From Bacteroidota bacterium (lineage in GTDB: Bacteria > Bacteroidota > Bacteroidia > Chitinophagales > Chitinophagaceae), in NCBI GenBank assembly GCA_030706605.1, contig JAUZOE010000008.1:88937-152936 (forward strand): DNA of 64,000 nt, written 5' to 3'. The notes below the pieces were generated by a model that ran no database searches, was not told where the DNA came from, and saw only the letters and a list, made by a program, of their open reading frames with translations. Of this stretch, positions 1 to 9,567 are shown piece after piece (the first letter of the stretch is position 1; every line of letters starts with the position of its first letter). The translations under genes and the position numbers were made by a program.

Positions 1-198
1 TATAAATTACTGTTTGCAAGGGATAAGAAAGGGTTTTGCCTTTTTAAAATTGTCATGTATTATATATTTTACAAGAAATATGCAACGAGATGAAAATTTA
101 CCAGTGGAATTTAGCTAATATCTTTAATACTGTTAGTTTAATCATAAAAAATATCGGATAACTTGTGAGTATAGATTTGGCAGAAAGAAGATTACAAA

Positions 199-232
199 AA
201 AGACCAGGAAGAAGTTTTTCTTCCTGGTCTTT
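199..232 (-). terminator. Rho-independent terminator of the PUL-like operon
   Basis: A perfect 15-bp inverted repeat (199-213 paired with 218-232) encloses a 4-nt loop. Read on the minus strand it is followed by a run of six T (complement of 195-200). It lies about 25 bp beyond the stop codon of the c-type cytochrome dehydrogenase gene, so it should end transcription of the minus-strand operon. Confidence 0.85.
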
Positions 233-255
233 AATTTTTATCATCCAATATTCTA

Positions 256-3200
256 TTAATTGGCCCTGAGAAAAGAAAGAAGATCTGCCATTTGCTGCTT
301 ATTGATTTTCTTTTCAAACCCAACAGGCATAGCCGACACGCCCATAGTCTTTAGTGATTTAATATTCTGGCGCGCTATGGTAGTTTTAATTCCACCTTCA
401 CTACTCAATATAATTGCATTTGGTGTTTCTGTCGAAATAATTCCCTGCTTTGATGTTCCATTAGTAAGCATTACATTCCACATATCATATCCATGAGAAA
501 TGGACAAATTTGGATCAAGTATATTGATCATAATACCTTCCGATGTCCAGTTGTGAACAGTTCCCAGATCCGGACCAAATGCCACTCCCATTTTGCCTCT
601 TACCTGGTGGCAAATAATACAATTAGTCTGAAAAATAACTTTACCATTTGCAGGATCTCCCTTTAATTTAAGTGCTGCTTCATATTTCTGTATTACAGAT
701 TTCCGGTCTTCATCCTTATTCGTAAGTAATGATCTGGCCAATTCTTTGAGTGTGTCAGGTATATCGCGCATAAGGATAACCGTGCGTTCCCATCCTAATG
801 CTCCTTTTTGTATCTTGCCTTCTTTAATTGCATCAAGCAATAGTCTTATTCGTTGTACATTAAACGGTTCAACTATAAAAGTATTGAGAGCCGCATCCCG
901 AACCCCAGGTGTCAGTTCCATCCACTGTTTCAATACAAAGGAAGAAACCGTGGCATCCGGTATAGTACCAAGCGCTTGCATTGCAGACAACTGAACAGCA
1001 AGAGGGGCATCGGGTTTGATTAAATTTTCCAGGAAAGAAGCATATTGTTTAGGATTTTGAAGAGCCAGCATGTGAATAGCTTCTGCCCTTTTTTCCGGAG
1101 ACAAAGCGTTATCTTCTGCCAGGTGCTTAGCTTGTTTCATAATAGCCTGTGACTGAGCACCACCAGGAAGACCCACCACTTGCAATATATGACGCGCACT
1201 TTTCCGAACGTCCACATCGGGATGATTAAAACAAGTCTTGACAAGCAAATCTTGTTCCTCACCAAGCCCCGCAGGCAGCGATTTTCTACTTTTTAATCCT
1301 TCCGATAATCCTTCTAATAAAGATGCCTGCCATCCACTTTTTGCTCCAGGAACAGGGTTGACTGCTTTTTGGAGAAAAGGATGTATTGCTTTTGTATTTT
1401 GACTTGCACCTATCATTGTTGCCAGTCGTTCTACAAGGGAAGCATAAGCAGGAATATTAGGGTCAAATTTATTAAGGATTCCCTCCATCATGGCTACACT
1501 TTGAGAAGACGATGCGCTAAGTGCTGCAATTTGTACCCATTTATCATTAATATCTTTAAATAAGAGTTCCTGTCTTGCCTCACTGGCTTCCGGAGTATTA
1601 ATAGAACCCAGAGTACAAAGCAACTGGTACCTCACTTTTGCATTATTATCTTCCTTTAAAGCAAGTAATTTAGGTACCAGATCAGGCCAGGCGTCCAGGT
1701 GAAGCTCTGCTAACTTAATAGCATTTTCACGTACACCAGGCTCCGGATCGCCTAATGCTTGCATAACCAACTCAGGTGTTAGTTTATTCATCCCTTCTAA
1801 TGTCCACAAAGCATGTAAACGGCCCAATGAAGATTGCGTATTTTGTGCCATCTTAATAAGTTCAGGAACTACTATTTCATGATTCCTGTCTACAAGTAAT
1901 CTTTGAGCATTACGCCTCCACCAGATATTAGGATTGGATAGTTTTTCTACAAGTTGCACATCAGTAGAATCATTCAGGTTTAATTGAGAAGTCCAACTTG
2001 CCGGACCAGCATCTGATGCGCTTATACGATATATACGACCTTTATCGCGCCCATTATAAAGGTTACCAGCTTTCACGGCAGATTCCGACATCCATTCCGG
2101 ATGTTCAATAATTTCTCGGTAATAATCCACCACATAAAGTGCCCCGTCGGGACCGATATACATGTTTACCGGACGGAACCACGCATCAGTAGAGGCTAAG
2201 AACTCTTTATTCTCAAGCACCCGACTTGCAGTGAAAGTAGCACCATTATCTTTAAGGTGATCAACATGCACCAGGTTGCTCACAGGTTCGCACACAAAAG
2301 TTATATCATGATTAAATTTATCGGGAAAGGCACCCCCCTGATAATCTGTGATACCACAAGCGGAAGTAATAACACCCACATCGGTAAGAAGCTGATGTTC
2401 GGGGTTTTTAGTAATCGGAAATACTTCGCACGCGTCTCCGTGATCAGAAAGAGATTCAGTGGCATTACCGACAAGTTGGTCGGGATTGCGTTTGAGATAA
2501 CGGTTGGCTATAACTTCCTGGAAAATATGATTTGCGTTAGACACCAAAAAATGATGTCCCCAATCGTCAAAAGTTTGTCCAAATTGAGTAGAACTTGAAG
2601 TCTCTTCCAGCGCATGAACATCAGGACGAAATCGTACAGTGCGTCCTTCAGCATTTACAGGTAAGCGAGGTCCTTCAGGATCGTCAGGATAAAAAATATC
2701 ACTACCTGTATCTCCAAATTTTTTCGGATAGATATTTGTTTCTTCTATGCCTTCATGTGCAAGATAAAGCCAATTATCTAAGCCATATATCGGGCGATTG
2801 ACAAGGTATTGTGGATTAGTTAAAGCAAATCCGGTAAGCATTACTTTTTTTATGTCAGCTTTCCCATCGCCCGTAGTATCTTCCATGTAATAGACATTGG
2901 GAGGATCCGTAACAAGAATACCCTTTTTCCAGCGCATCACACCTGTAGGAAGTACAAGGCTATCAGCAAAAACAGTTCTTGTATCCATTTTTCCATCTCC
3001 ATTGGTATCCCTAAGCATGATTACTTTACCAGTATGGTTTAAATCAAGAGGATAACCGTGCATTTCCACTACATACATACGTCCTTCTTCGTCTATGGTC
3101 ATGTCAACCGGATCAGAAATCAATGGATCGGCAGCAATTAATTCAATCTTAAATCCCGGTGGCAACTCAAATGTGGAAAGTGCTTGTTCAGCAGATTCAC

Positions 3201-3306
3201 TAAAATGCGAAGCAGACTCCTTATGATGGCAACCCGATAAAAGCATACCGAATAGCAAAAGGAGAAAATTAAGAGGAAGAAGGGCTGACTTTAATTTTTT
3301 TTTCAT
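256..3306 (-). CDS. HEAT-repeat, c-type cytochrome membrane-bound dehydrogenase-like lipoprotein
   Basis: This is a 1016-residue exported protein. It begins with a lipoprotein signal (hydrophobic stretch, then LLSGC at about residue 26), so it is probably anchored at the periplasmic or outer-membrane face. Residues about 45-430 match the sugar-dehydrogenase-like beta-propeller of the putative membrane-bound dehydrogenase family; they include two D-x-N/T-x-D-G-K calcium-loop-like motifs near residues 100 and 145. The middle (about 440-870) has HEAT-like helical repeats. The C-terminus is a mono-haem domain with CIICH at about 896-900 and a likely distal methionine in SAMPVGF near 993. Such proteins are common in Planctomycetes and Bacteroidota and are thought to oxidise sugars, but the substrate is unknown. 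It is the last gene of the minus-strand locus, 27 bp after the propeller gene, which suggests an electron-releasing step in sugar catabolism. Confidence 0.85.
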   Translation of the reverse strand: MKKKLKSALLPLNFLLLLFGMLLSGCHHKESASHFSESAEQALSTFELPPGFKIELIAADPLISDPVDMTIDEEGRMYVVEMHGYPLDLNHTGKVIMLRDTNGDGKMDTRTVFADSLVLPTGVMRWKKGILVTDPPNVYYMEDTTGDGKADIKKVMLTGFALTNPQYLVNRPIYGLDNWLYLAHEGIEETNIYPKKFGDTGSDIFYPDDPEGPRLPVNAEGRTVRFRPDVHALEETSSSTQFGQTFDDWGHHFLVSNANHIFQEVIANRYLKRNPDQLVGNATESLSDHGDACEVFPITKNPEHQLLTDVGVITSACGITDYQGGAFPDKFNHDITFVCEPVSNLVHVDHLKDNGATFTASRVLENKEFLASTDAWFRPVNMYIGPDGALYVVDYYREIIEHPEWMSESAVKAGNLYNGRDKGRIYRISASDAGPASWTSQLNLNDSTDVQLVEKLSNPNIWWRRNAQRLLVDRNHEIVVPELIKMAQNTQSSLGRLHALWTLEGMNKLTPELVMQALGDPEPGVRENAIKLAELHLDAWPDLVPKLLALKEDNNAKVRYQLLCTLGSINTPEASEARQELLFKDINDKWVQIAALSASSSQSVAMMEGILNKFDPNIPAYASLVERLATMIGASQNTKAIHPFLQKAVNPVPGAKSGWQASLLEGLSEGLKSRKSLPAGLGEEQDLLVKTCFNHPDVDVRKSARHILQVVGLPGGAQSQAIMKQAKHLAEDNALSPEKRAEAIHMLALQNPKQYASFLENLIKPDAPLAVQLSAMQALGTIPDATVSSFVLKQWMELTPGVRDAALNTFIVEPFNVQRIRLLLDAIKEGKIQKGALGWERTVILMRDIPDTLKELARSLLTNKDEDRKSVIQKYEAALKLKGDPANGKVIFQTNCIICHQVRGKMGVAFGPDLGTVHNWTSEGIMINILDPNLSISHGYDMWNVMLTNGTSKQGIISTETPNAIILSSEGGIKTTIARQNIKSLKTMGVSAMPVGFEKKINKQQMADLLSFLRAN

Positions 3307-3333
3307 AATCTGGTAATTTATGTGGGATATGAC

Positions 3334-5586
3334 TTAAGGGGTATTATTCAATATTTTAAGATAACGAGCCATCCAATAGGGCAATAGCCAAAAGACAGGT
3401 TCTCGTTCCACATGTGGGTCTCCACTTTCAGCAAGCCATGGGTTTTTATCCCACCTTACCATAGACCTAATACTGGCTGGTGGTAGTTTATCCACCTGGA
3501 TATCCTCCATTGTTGGCTCTCTGACTAATTTTACATCCTCACGGAACCGATGATCAATATGCCAGTCAATCAAATCGAGTGGTGTATCGGTCAAAAAACG
3601 AATATCATTTGCCGGATTGATTTTTTTATGCCGTACATAGGCATACATAAAATCAAAAAGAGGGCATTCTGTTTTTTTATTGATAACATACCATTCATCC
3701 ATGCTTTTTTCATATACTTTTCTTATTGCCGGATCATCTTCATATCGAAGTAATATGGGATATAAATAACAATTCATTGTTTCATCAAAGAAGATATACC
3801 AGGCTGGATTAGTATGATTAAGCATAGCAATATTGCTCAAATATCCCTCTTTATTGATTAATCGCAGATATTCATTTTGATATTTTTTATCGTGGGTAAT
3901 CCCATAAGTAAATTTAAGAAACGCAAGGAGTTCAAACGAATTGATACTTTTTTCAGAAGCCCATTCGGGGTCGTGGTTAAGTTGGTCAGGGGACCAAACA
4001 CCCCAACGCGTAGATGAGCCATCAACATCCTTAAAATTGTAATTATTCCTGATAAGATAATCCATGATCTTTCGGACATGACTACGAACCATTTCCTTTT
4101 CAGTTTTGTCCGCTACCAATTCATAAAAGAAAAAATAGCCCATCATATGGCCACACATTTCATCACTGCTGGTATCGTCTTTCCATATCCATTTTCCATC
4201 AGCAGATTTATGCCAGCGTTTCTCAACAGGCTTAAACCGGGGATCATCTACCAATGCGTCAGCTAATTGCCTTTCAGTATAAGTCCTGTTGCCATCATGC
4301 ACTGTAGTCCAGTCCGCCGAAACAATAGTGCGGGCAAAAAAACCGTCAGTTCCCGTCACGTCCTGTAGAAGCTTTAAAAAATTAAATGCTTTCAATGCTT
4401 TATTATGAGCGTCTTCGTCTTTGGTAACCGCATAACGAAAACTCTCCATAGCAAGATAATTAGAAGTATATTCTCCATCATTGTCATCATCTTCCGGAGC
4501 CCATGTAGTAGTATCCCCGGCAATACGAAGATGACATTGACCGGCAATCCAGGGCGCGCGAATATGTCTTCTCATTAATACATCATAAAAGAAATATTCT
4601 TTATCGGATAGCGTCATCTTCCTTCGTCTGATAACGCTTACACCACCTGCGGTAGCAATCCAGGCATTACCCTCAGTATCGAAACTTATATCCCTGACAT
4701 TATCATTTATTAACCATCGGCGGCTAAAACGCAAAGAGTGGCTTCCATCCTGTTTGTACCTGACAATACCTTGACGAGTCCCCACCCACATGGTACCATC
4801 CCGGGCTTTTTGTATACAGTTTACATAAACAGTAGGAAGACCTTCTGCCGGAGTAAGCGTTTTAACCATTTGGTTATTTTTTCTAATGCTTACTCCGCCC
4901 AAACCCACAGCCCATAATTGTCCGGTATTGCTCTCAGCAATTCCTTCAACATAGGCACTAATTAATTGAGTAGTATCCTGGTAAAGGCTTGTATTATTTT
5001 CAGAACAATGATACAATCCAACCTTAGTAGCTACCCACAGACCCCCATTCCCATCAGAAATTACATTCTGTATAGATCTTGCAATCGGATAATTTTTCTT
5101 TTGAAAATGATGATGACTATACAACCATACCCCTTTTGGGCCTAGGGCATATATTCCTTCTTTCGATTTACAAAGAGCTGAAATCGGGGCTTCTACACCT
5201 TCTATTTTCTGAAGCTTGTTATCTTGAAATCGATACACACCATCCCATGTCCCCATCCACACACCAGATGCTTTATCGGCTATAACCGCATAAGCAGGTC
5301 CCCGCAAGTTTTTTTCTATCACAGGCGACCATATATTTTTGTTGCTATCCTTAACAAAAATACCAGATGCTGAAGCAATCCATATATTCGATGAATTGTC
5401 AACTGCAATGCTACGAACATCATTATCGCCTTCATTTTTTCCAACAATAAAACCCTGGTGATACTCTTGCCAGAAAGAGGTATCTTTCACTGGCCGGTTA
5501 GCCCCTACAAAATTGGCAGAAATTTGCTGCCCATGAACAAATAAAAATGGTACCTGCCAAAACAAAATAAAAATGAGTCGTTTCAT
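3334..5586 (-). CDS. Secreted beta-propeller protein with C-terminal alpha/alpha-type domain
   Basis: The protein has 750 residues and a Sec signal peptide ending near VHGQQ (residue 20). Residues about 40-325 consist of repeats of the two-component-regulator propeller type (for example DGTMWVGTRQGI and GNAWIATAGGV). No kinase, transmembrane segment or HTH follows. Instead residues about 345-750 form an all-helical region with repeated aromatic and acidic patches (TSSDEMCGHMMGY, STRWGVWSP) that looks like an alpha/alpha toroid such as those of glycan lyases or hydrolases. I cannot assign a family or catalytic residues. It is a paralogue of the next gene upstream; both share the order D-x-D-N-D-G, FRYAVTKD, TSSDE, TRWG, PYWMARYLK. 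It lies in an operon with that paralogue and a GH28 gene, so a role in binding or cleaving pectic glycans is an inference. Confidence 0.7.
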   Translation of the reverse strand: MKRLIFILFWQVPFLFVHGQQISANFVGANRPVKDTSFWQEYHQGFIVGKNEGDNDVRSIAVDNSSNIWIASASGIFVKDSNKNIWSPVIEKNLRGPAYAVIADKASGVWMGTWDGVYRFQDNKLQKIEGVEAPISALCKSKEGIYALGPKGVWLYSHHHFQKKNYPIARSIQNVISDGNGGLWVATKVGLYHCSENNTSLYQDTTQLISAYVEGIAESNTGQLWAVGLGGVSIRKNNQMVKTLTPAEGLPTVYVNCIQKARDGTMWVGTRQGIVRYKQDGSHSLRFSRRWLINDNVRDISFDTEGNAWIATAGGVSVIRRRKMTLSDKEYFFYDVLMRRHIRAPWIAGQCHLRIAGDTTTWAPEDDDNDGEYTSNYLAMESFRYAVTKDEDAHNKALKAFNFLKLLQDVTGTDGFFARTIVSADWTTVHDGNRTYTERQLADALVDDPRFKPVEKRWHKSADGKWIWKDDTSSDEMCGHMMGYFFFYELVADKTEKEMVRSHVRKIMDYLIRNNYNFKDVDGSSTRWGVWSPDQLNHDPEWASEKSINSFELLAFLKFTYGITHDKKYQNEYLRLINKEGYLSNIAMLNHTNPAWYIFFDETMNCYLYPILLRYEDDPAIRKVYEKSMDEWYVINKKTECPLFDFMYAYVRHKKINPANDIRFLTDTPLDLIDWHIDHRFREDVKLVREPTMEDIQVDKLPPASIRSMVRWDKNPWLAESGDPHVEREPVFWLLPYWMARYLKILNNTP

Positions 5587-5615
5587 AAAAAAGAATTTAA
5601 TTTCTTCCTGCCACC

Positions 5616-7787
5616 TTAATTATTTTTATCAATAACTTTCAGATAACGAGCCATCCAATAAGGCAAAAGGTATTCGGAGCCTGATAATTCATTTCTTCCT
5701 CCCGAATTGTCATCTAAATCAAAAGGATTGGCATTATGGCGATGAAGAGGTTGTTCTTCCGGTGATAACAGTTGCCGGGTAAATTGTTCACGGAAATTTG
5801 GTTTTAGGAATGTCAAATCTTTTCTTTGTGAATTCTTAATAGTCCATCGGATCATATCCATTGGAAATTCCCTCAGGTACCAGAGTGTAGACGCTTTATC
5901 CAATGAGCCTGCTGTTCCATAAGTAATTAGGTTCCACAGTGGATTTTTTTCCGGTACAATGACTTGCCAGTAATTATGAATAGTCTTCGAAAATTTTTGT
6001 TTCAAATCCTTGTTAAATGCGTAGTGATAAAGCACCCAATAAGTTAGAAATGTCATCTCATCATCAGAATGATTGGCCGTATAATTCCCTTTATCATCTG
6101 CCACTGACGGATCTCCAGGAGTAGCTTTTATATCATTCACATCAATCATGATATTATCTAAATATCCATTCTTATACATAAGCCGGAACGCTTCTCTTTT
6201 GTAAAGTTCTTTACCCGTAAGTGCGTATCCAAGCTCCAATCCTGCAACGATATCTTCACTTCCAAGCTTCCGGTCGCTTATACTCTTGGCATAACTGTTA
6301 ACATATTCCGGATTCCATCTTCCCCAGCGGGTAGGTTTTCCATCTATATCCACAAAATTATAGTTGTGATCAATAATATGTGTAAGAATTTTATCGATAA
6401 AATCAGCAACTCTTTTTTTCTCTTCTTTTGTTTTAGCTATAAACTGATCCATAACTGAAGCTACAAAGATGTAGCCGACAAATTCATCACTACTTGTGGT
6501 TCCTTTCCATTCCCAATTTGAATCAGGAGATAGATTCCAGCGATCAGGATCAGAATTCTTGTAGCCTTTGCGCTCAAATGTCCTTGCTGGAAACCCTTTG
6601 ATTTGATTAATAGAAATCAGCCGCTCATAAGCAGCAAAAGATTCCCATGCATATCTTTTTGCCTGCGGATCTTTGGTAACCGCATAACGAAATGCCTGGC
6701 TTCCCAGGTAAAATGAGGTCCACAATCCATCATTATCAGTATCCAACATTTGTGCTGTGGAAAGATCCCCAGGGACTTTCATAGTTACTTCTGATTCCAA
6801 TCCATATCGGATATGCCGCTTTCGAATATTTTTTTGAAAAACATTTGCTTTATTCAAAAGAGTATTTTGAATAAACTTAATCTCATTGAGGCCCGAAGGC
6901 GTTAGCAGGTAAACATCCCCTTTAGTATCAGCTGCCATACATGACACAAAGTTTTCATTGAGCCATCTTTTAGAGGCATAATAGTGAAACTGACCTGTAC
7001 CATATTGCATAGCACCATCAGGGGTACCCGCCCATATTTTACCCTCAACATTTATTAAATTATTGATATTTTGCACAGGCAAACGGGTCTGCAAAGGAAG
7101 TAAAATAGCTCCTGTGGACCTATATATTTCATAATATCCATTTCCTGTACCCAATATAATTCTATTCTTATAAAAGGTGAAAGTTTGCAATCCTTCCCCT
7201 TTGGAAATTGGTGTAAGTTTGTTATCAGAAAGATAGAAAACTCCATTTGCACTTAAGGCATAAAATGTTCCCTGGTAAACATGGATGGAAATTATTTTAT
7301 CAGTAGATGTAGGAATGTTGGTAAGTATACCATGGCTAAAAACCGCAACCCCGGCATCCCCAGCCAAAAACACCCTACCATCAGCCGCGACAGATATTTT
7401 ATTATATTCCCCTTTCGGTAAAGCACCATAAGGTTTACCTGCATAAGCATTTGTCAGAAAACAACTATCATATAAATAATACAGGTCACCGGTATTCTCC
7501 TGGGTGGTGATATCAACTGGAACTTTATCAGACAGTGAACGATATCGCAAATCTTTCACAACTTCATTTTCATATACTCTATAAAGACCTTTATCTGAAA
7601 GTACAAATACATTGTCATTATAGTCCACCACTACTTTCTTCAAAACACTGCCCTTTAATTCTTCAGAAAAATGATATTTGACTGAAACCGGTTGCCTAAA
7701 TGCGGTATCTGGTTCAGAAGCGAAGGAGTAGCTACAAATACCCGAACAAAAAATAATTACCGCTATAATATTAGTTATCTTCTTCAC
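5616..7787 (-). CDS. Secreted beta-propeller protein with C-terminal alpha/alpha-type domain (paralogue)
   Basis: The protein has 723 residues with a signal peptide ending near SFAS. The N-terminal ~300 residues are propeller-like repeats (for example GNGYYEIYRSTGAI and EGKIWAGTPDGAM). The C-terminal ~390 residues resemble those of the downstream 750-residue protein: DTDNDGLWTSFYLGSQ, FRYAVTKD, TTSSDEFVGY, TRWGRWNPE, and a final LLPYWMARYLK. Thirty bp separate it from that paralogue and 44 bp from the upstream GH28 gene, consistent with one transcript. The first ~55 codons and a segment around codons 215-230 are copied in the start of the GH28 gene, which shows recombination between these neighbours. 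The function of the C-terminal domain is unknown; a glycan-active toroid is a guess from shape and context. Confidence 0.7.
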   Translation of the reverse strand: MKKITNIIAVIIFCSGICSYSFASEPDTAFRQPVSVKYHFSEELKGSVLKKVVVDYNDNVFVLSDKGLYRVYENEVVKDLRYRSLSDKVPVDITTQENTGDLYYLYDSCFLTNAYAGKPYGALPKGEYNKISVAADGRVFLAGDAGVAVFSHGILTNIPTSTDKIISIHVYQGTFYALSANGVFYLSDNKLTPISKGEGLQTFTFYKNRIILGTGNGYYEIYRSTGAILLPLQTRLPVQNINNLINVEGKIWAGTPDGAMQYGTGQFHYYASKRWLNENFVSCMAADTKGDVYLLTPSGLNEIKFIQNTLLNKANVFQKNIRKRHIRYGLESEVTMKVPGDLSTAQMLDTDNDGLWTSFYLGSQAFRYAVTKDPQAKRYAWESFAAYERLISINQIKGFPARTFERKGYKNSDPDRWNLSPDSNWEWKGTTSSDEFVGYIFVASVMDQFIAKTKEEKKRVADFIDKILTHIIDHNYNFVDIDGKPTRWGRWNPEYVNSYAKSISDRKLGSEDIVAGLELGYALTGKELYKREAFRLMYKNGYLDNIMIDVNDIKATPGDPSVADDKGNYTANHSDDEMTFLTYWVLYHYAFNKDLKQKFSKTIHNYWQVIVPEKNPLWNLITYGTAGSLDKASTLWYLREFPMDMIRWTIKNSQRKDLTFLKPNFREQFTRQLLSPEEQPLHRHNANPFDLDDNSGGRNELSGSEYLLPYWMARYLKVIDKNN

Positions 7788-7830
7788 TCAATAGTTTTTT
7801 ATAATTTTTAATTTCATTTAAATAATCCAG

Positions 7831-9567
7831 CTATAAATTCTTCCCGACTGTTTTCTTAATGGTAATATCATGAAGGGGTAGGCAATTATGTAAGGTAAGA
7901 TCGGTTACATTCTTCAATTGAAGATTATAGGAACCTTTTGCCAGTGGCCATTTCACATGATTAAAATCCGCCTGTTGAACATCGTTTAAATAAAATGCCG
8001 GGCGAGCATCTTTTTGTATGTAGTGAATGGCTACATTATTGACTTCTATGTCCTTTACATGTCTGATAAAAAAGCCCCAACTTGGTAATGTACCATACAT
8101 TCCGGGTTCGGGATAGTCCTTCTCATTTTCAGTGGGGGTTATAAGGGCTAAATTCTTTGTTCCGCCTCCTTTATAATAAGCCAGAATATCATTCAATTTG
8201 ATATCTTCAATTTCGTGCCCCGGAATTCCACTAATACTAATTAGGCTTCCAAAGGTTGTATCAACATTATAAGCAACAATATTACTTATGTTTACCCGCG
8301 TAATCGCTCCGACCTCCATGTTTTTCGGAGCTCTCATCCTACTTCCCAACCGAAGAAAAATTGCGGCAGAGGTTACGTTACGCATTGTTATATTGGATAC
8401 TGAAATATCCTGGAGATTGCTGCCATCCACAGATTCGAGGGCAAGCCCGTAGCACAATTCAAACACACAATTTGTAATGACAATATTTTTGAAATCTCCA
8501 TTGGATTCCGTGCCTAATTTAATCCTACCCATCGGATCCCGGCGATAATCAAAAGGATGCCCTTTGCTGTATCTTTTATGAGTTCCGTCCAGTAAAGTAC
8601 CTTCCTGGAATCCGCCGGTGACATAACATCCGGAAATAGTTACATTCTCTGTTGCTTTTGGATAACCAAGACCGTAAGAAGTTTTTAAAACAATTGCATC
8701 ATCCCAGGGAGAATTAACGCTACAATCGGTGATCCGCACATTGTTGCAGCAATCTATATCCATCCCATCACAATTGGTATCAATCATCAGCTTATCAATT
8801 GTTGCATTGTCAACGCCGGTAAGTAGAATTCCAAAATGGCCTCCGTGTAAAATGGATATATCACGGATAGTTATATGATTACTATTAACAATTGCGATAG
8901 ATTTGTTGCCAAGTTCTTTTGGCAATTTGTCGCGCCCTTCATCACGTGTAAGCCCCTTTCCATAAATTAATCCGGGACCCAATATGGATACGTTATGAAT
9001 GCTCTCACCCCATATCAGGCTATTGTGCCAATGGCTATGTCCGTAATCCTGGTATTGTTCCCATTGATTGGGCTCTGCTTTATCATAATCTGATACATTA
9101 GACGAAGCCTCAATAATCGCTCCCTGATCCAGGTATAAAGTAATATTACTCTTTAGCCGAATAGATCCGGATAAATAAGTGCCGGCAGGAAATCGCAGAG
9201 TTCCTCCACCTTTTGAAGCTATAGTATCAATAGCCTGATTAATAGCTTTCGTATCAAGGGTAATGCCATTACCTATTGCACCAAAATCTTTTACGTTATA
9301 CTCTGTCGGCGTATTTTGGGAATAATTAATTATAGCTCCGGTAGACCTGTCAATTTCATGATATCCCAAACTTTTATTCATTACGACAGGCACAGTGTTA
9401 TTACAGTCCGCTCCCTTCTTCAAAATACTACCCTTTAATTCTTCAGAAAAATGATATTTCACTGAAACTGATTGTCTCAATGCAGTATCGGGATACGAAG
9501 CTAAAGTGTAACCATAAATACCGAAACAAGAAAGAAATGCTGTAATAATAAAAAGAAATTTCCTCAT
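7831..9567 (-). CDS. Glycoside hydrolase family 28 (polygalacturonase-like), chimeric N-terminus
   Basis: The protein has 578 residues and a signal peptide ending near YTLAS. From about residue 88 (NVKDFGAIGNG) it shows the right-handed beta-helix of the pectin-lyase superfamily. GH28 landmarks are visible: DGMDIDCCNNVRITDC carries the N/D-x-D pair, PWDDAIVLK the DD pair and GTESNGDFKN a G-x-x-E/S turn. GH28 enzymes hydrolyse galacturonan or related pectic chains, which fits the SusC/SusD pair upstream. The classic GHG and RIK motifs are replaced by variants (LGTESNG, GRIKLG), so the exact substrate is unclear. Residues ~25-80 are not GH28: they match the propeller protein encoded next door, with two separated segments joined together. 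The signal peptide may have been acquired by the same event. Confidence 0.85.
   Translation of the reverse strand: MRKFLFIITAFLSCFGIYGYTLASYPDTALRQSVSVKYHFSEELKGSILKKGADCNNTVPVVMNKSLGYHEIDRSTGAIINYSQNTPTEYNVKDFGAIGNGITLDTKAINQAIDTIASKGGGTLRFPAGTYLSGSIRLKSNITLYLDQGAIIEASSNVSDYDKAEPNQWEQYQDYGHSHWHNSLIWGESIHNVSILGPGLIYGKGLTRDEGRDKLPKELGNKSIAIVNSNHITIRDISILHGGHFGILLTGVDNATIDKLMIDTNCDGMDIDCCNNVRITDCSVNSPWDDAIVLKTSYGLGYPKATENVTISGCYVTGGFQEGTLLDGTHKRYSKGHPFDYRRDPMGRIKLGTESNGDFKNIVITNCVFELCYGLALESVDGSNLQDISVSNITMRNVTSAAIFLRLGSRMRAPKNMEVGAITRVNISNIVAYNVDTTFGSLISISGIPGHEIEDIKLNDILAYYKGGGTKNLALITPTENEKDYPEPGMYGTLPSWGFFIRHVKDIEVNNVAIHYIQKDARPAFYLNDVQQADFNHVKWPLAKGSYNLQLKNVTDLTLHNCLPLHDITIKKTVGKNL

Noticed and set aside
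1..198. Possible gene at the left edge
   Set aside because: The sequence is AT-rich with stops in all frames; only the terminator of the minus-strand operon can be supported here.
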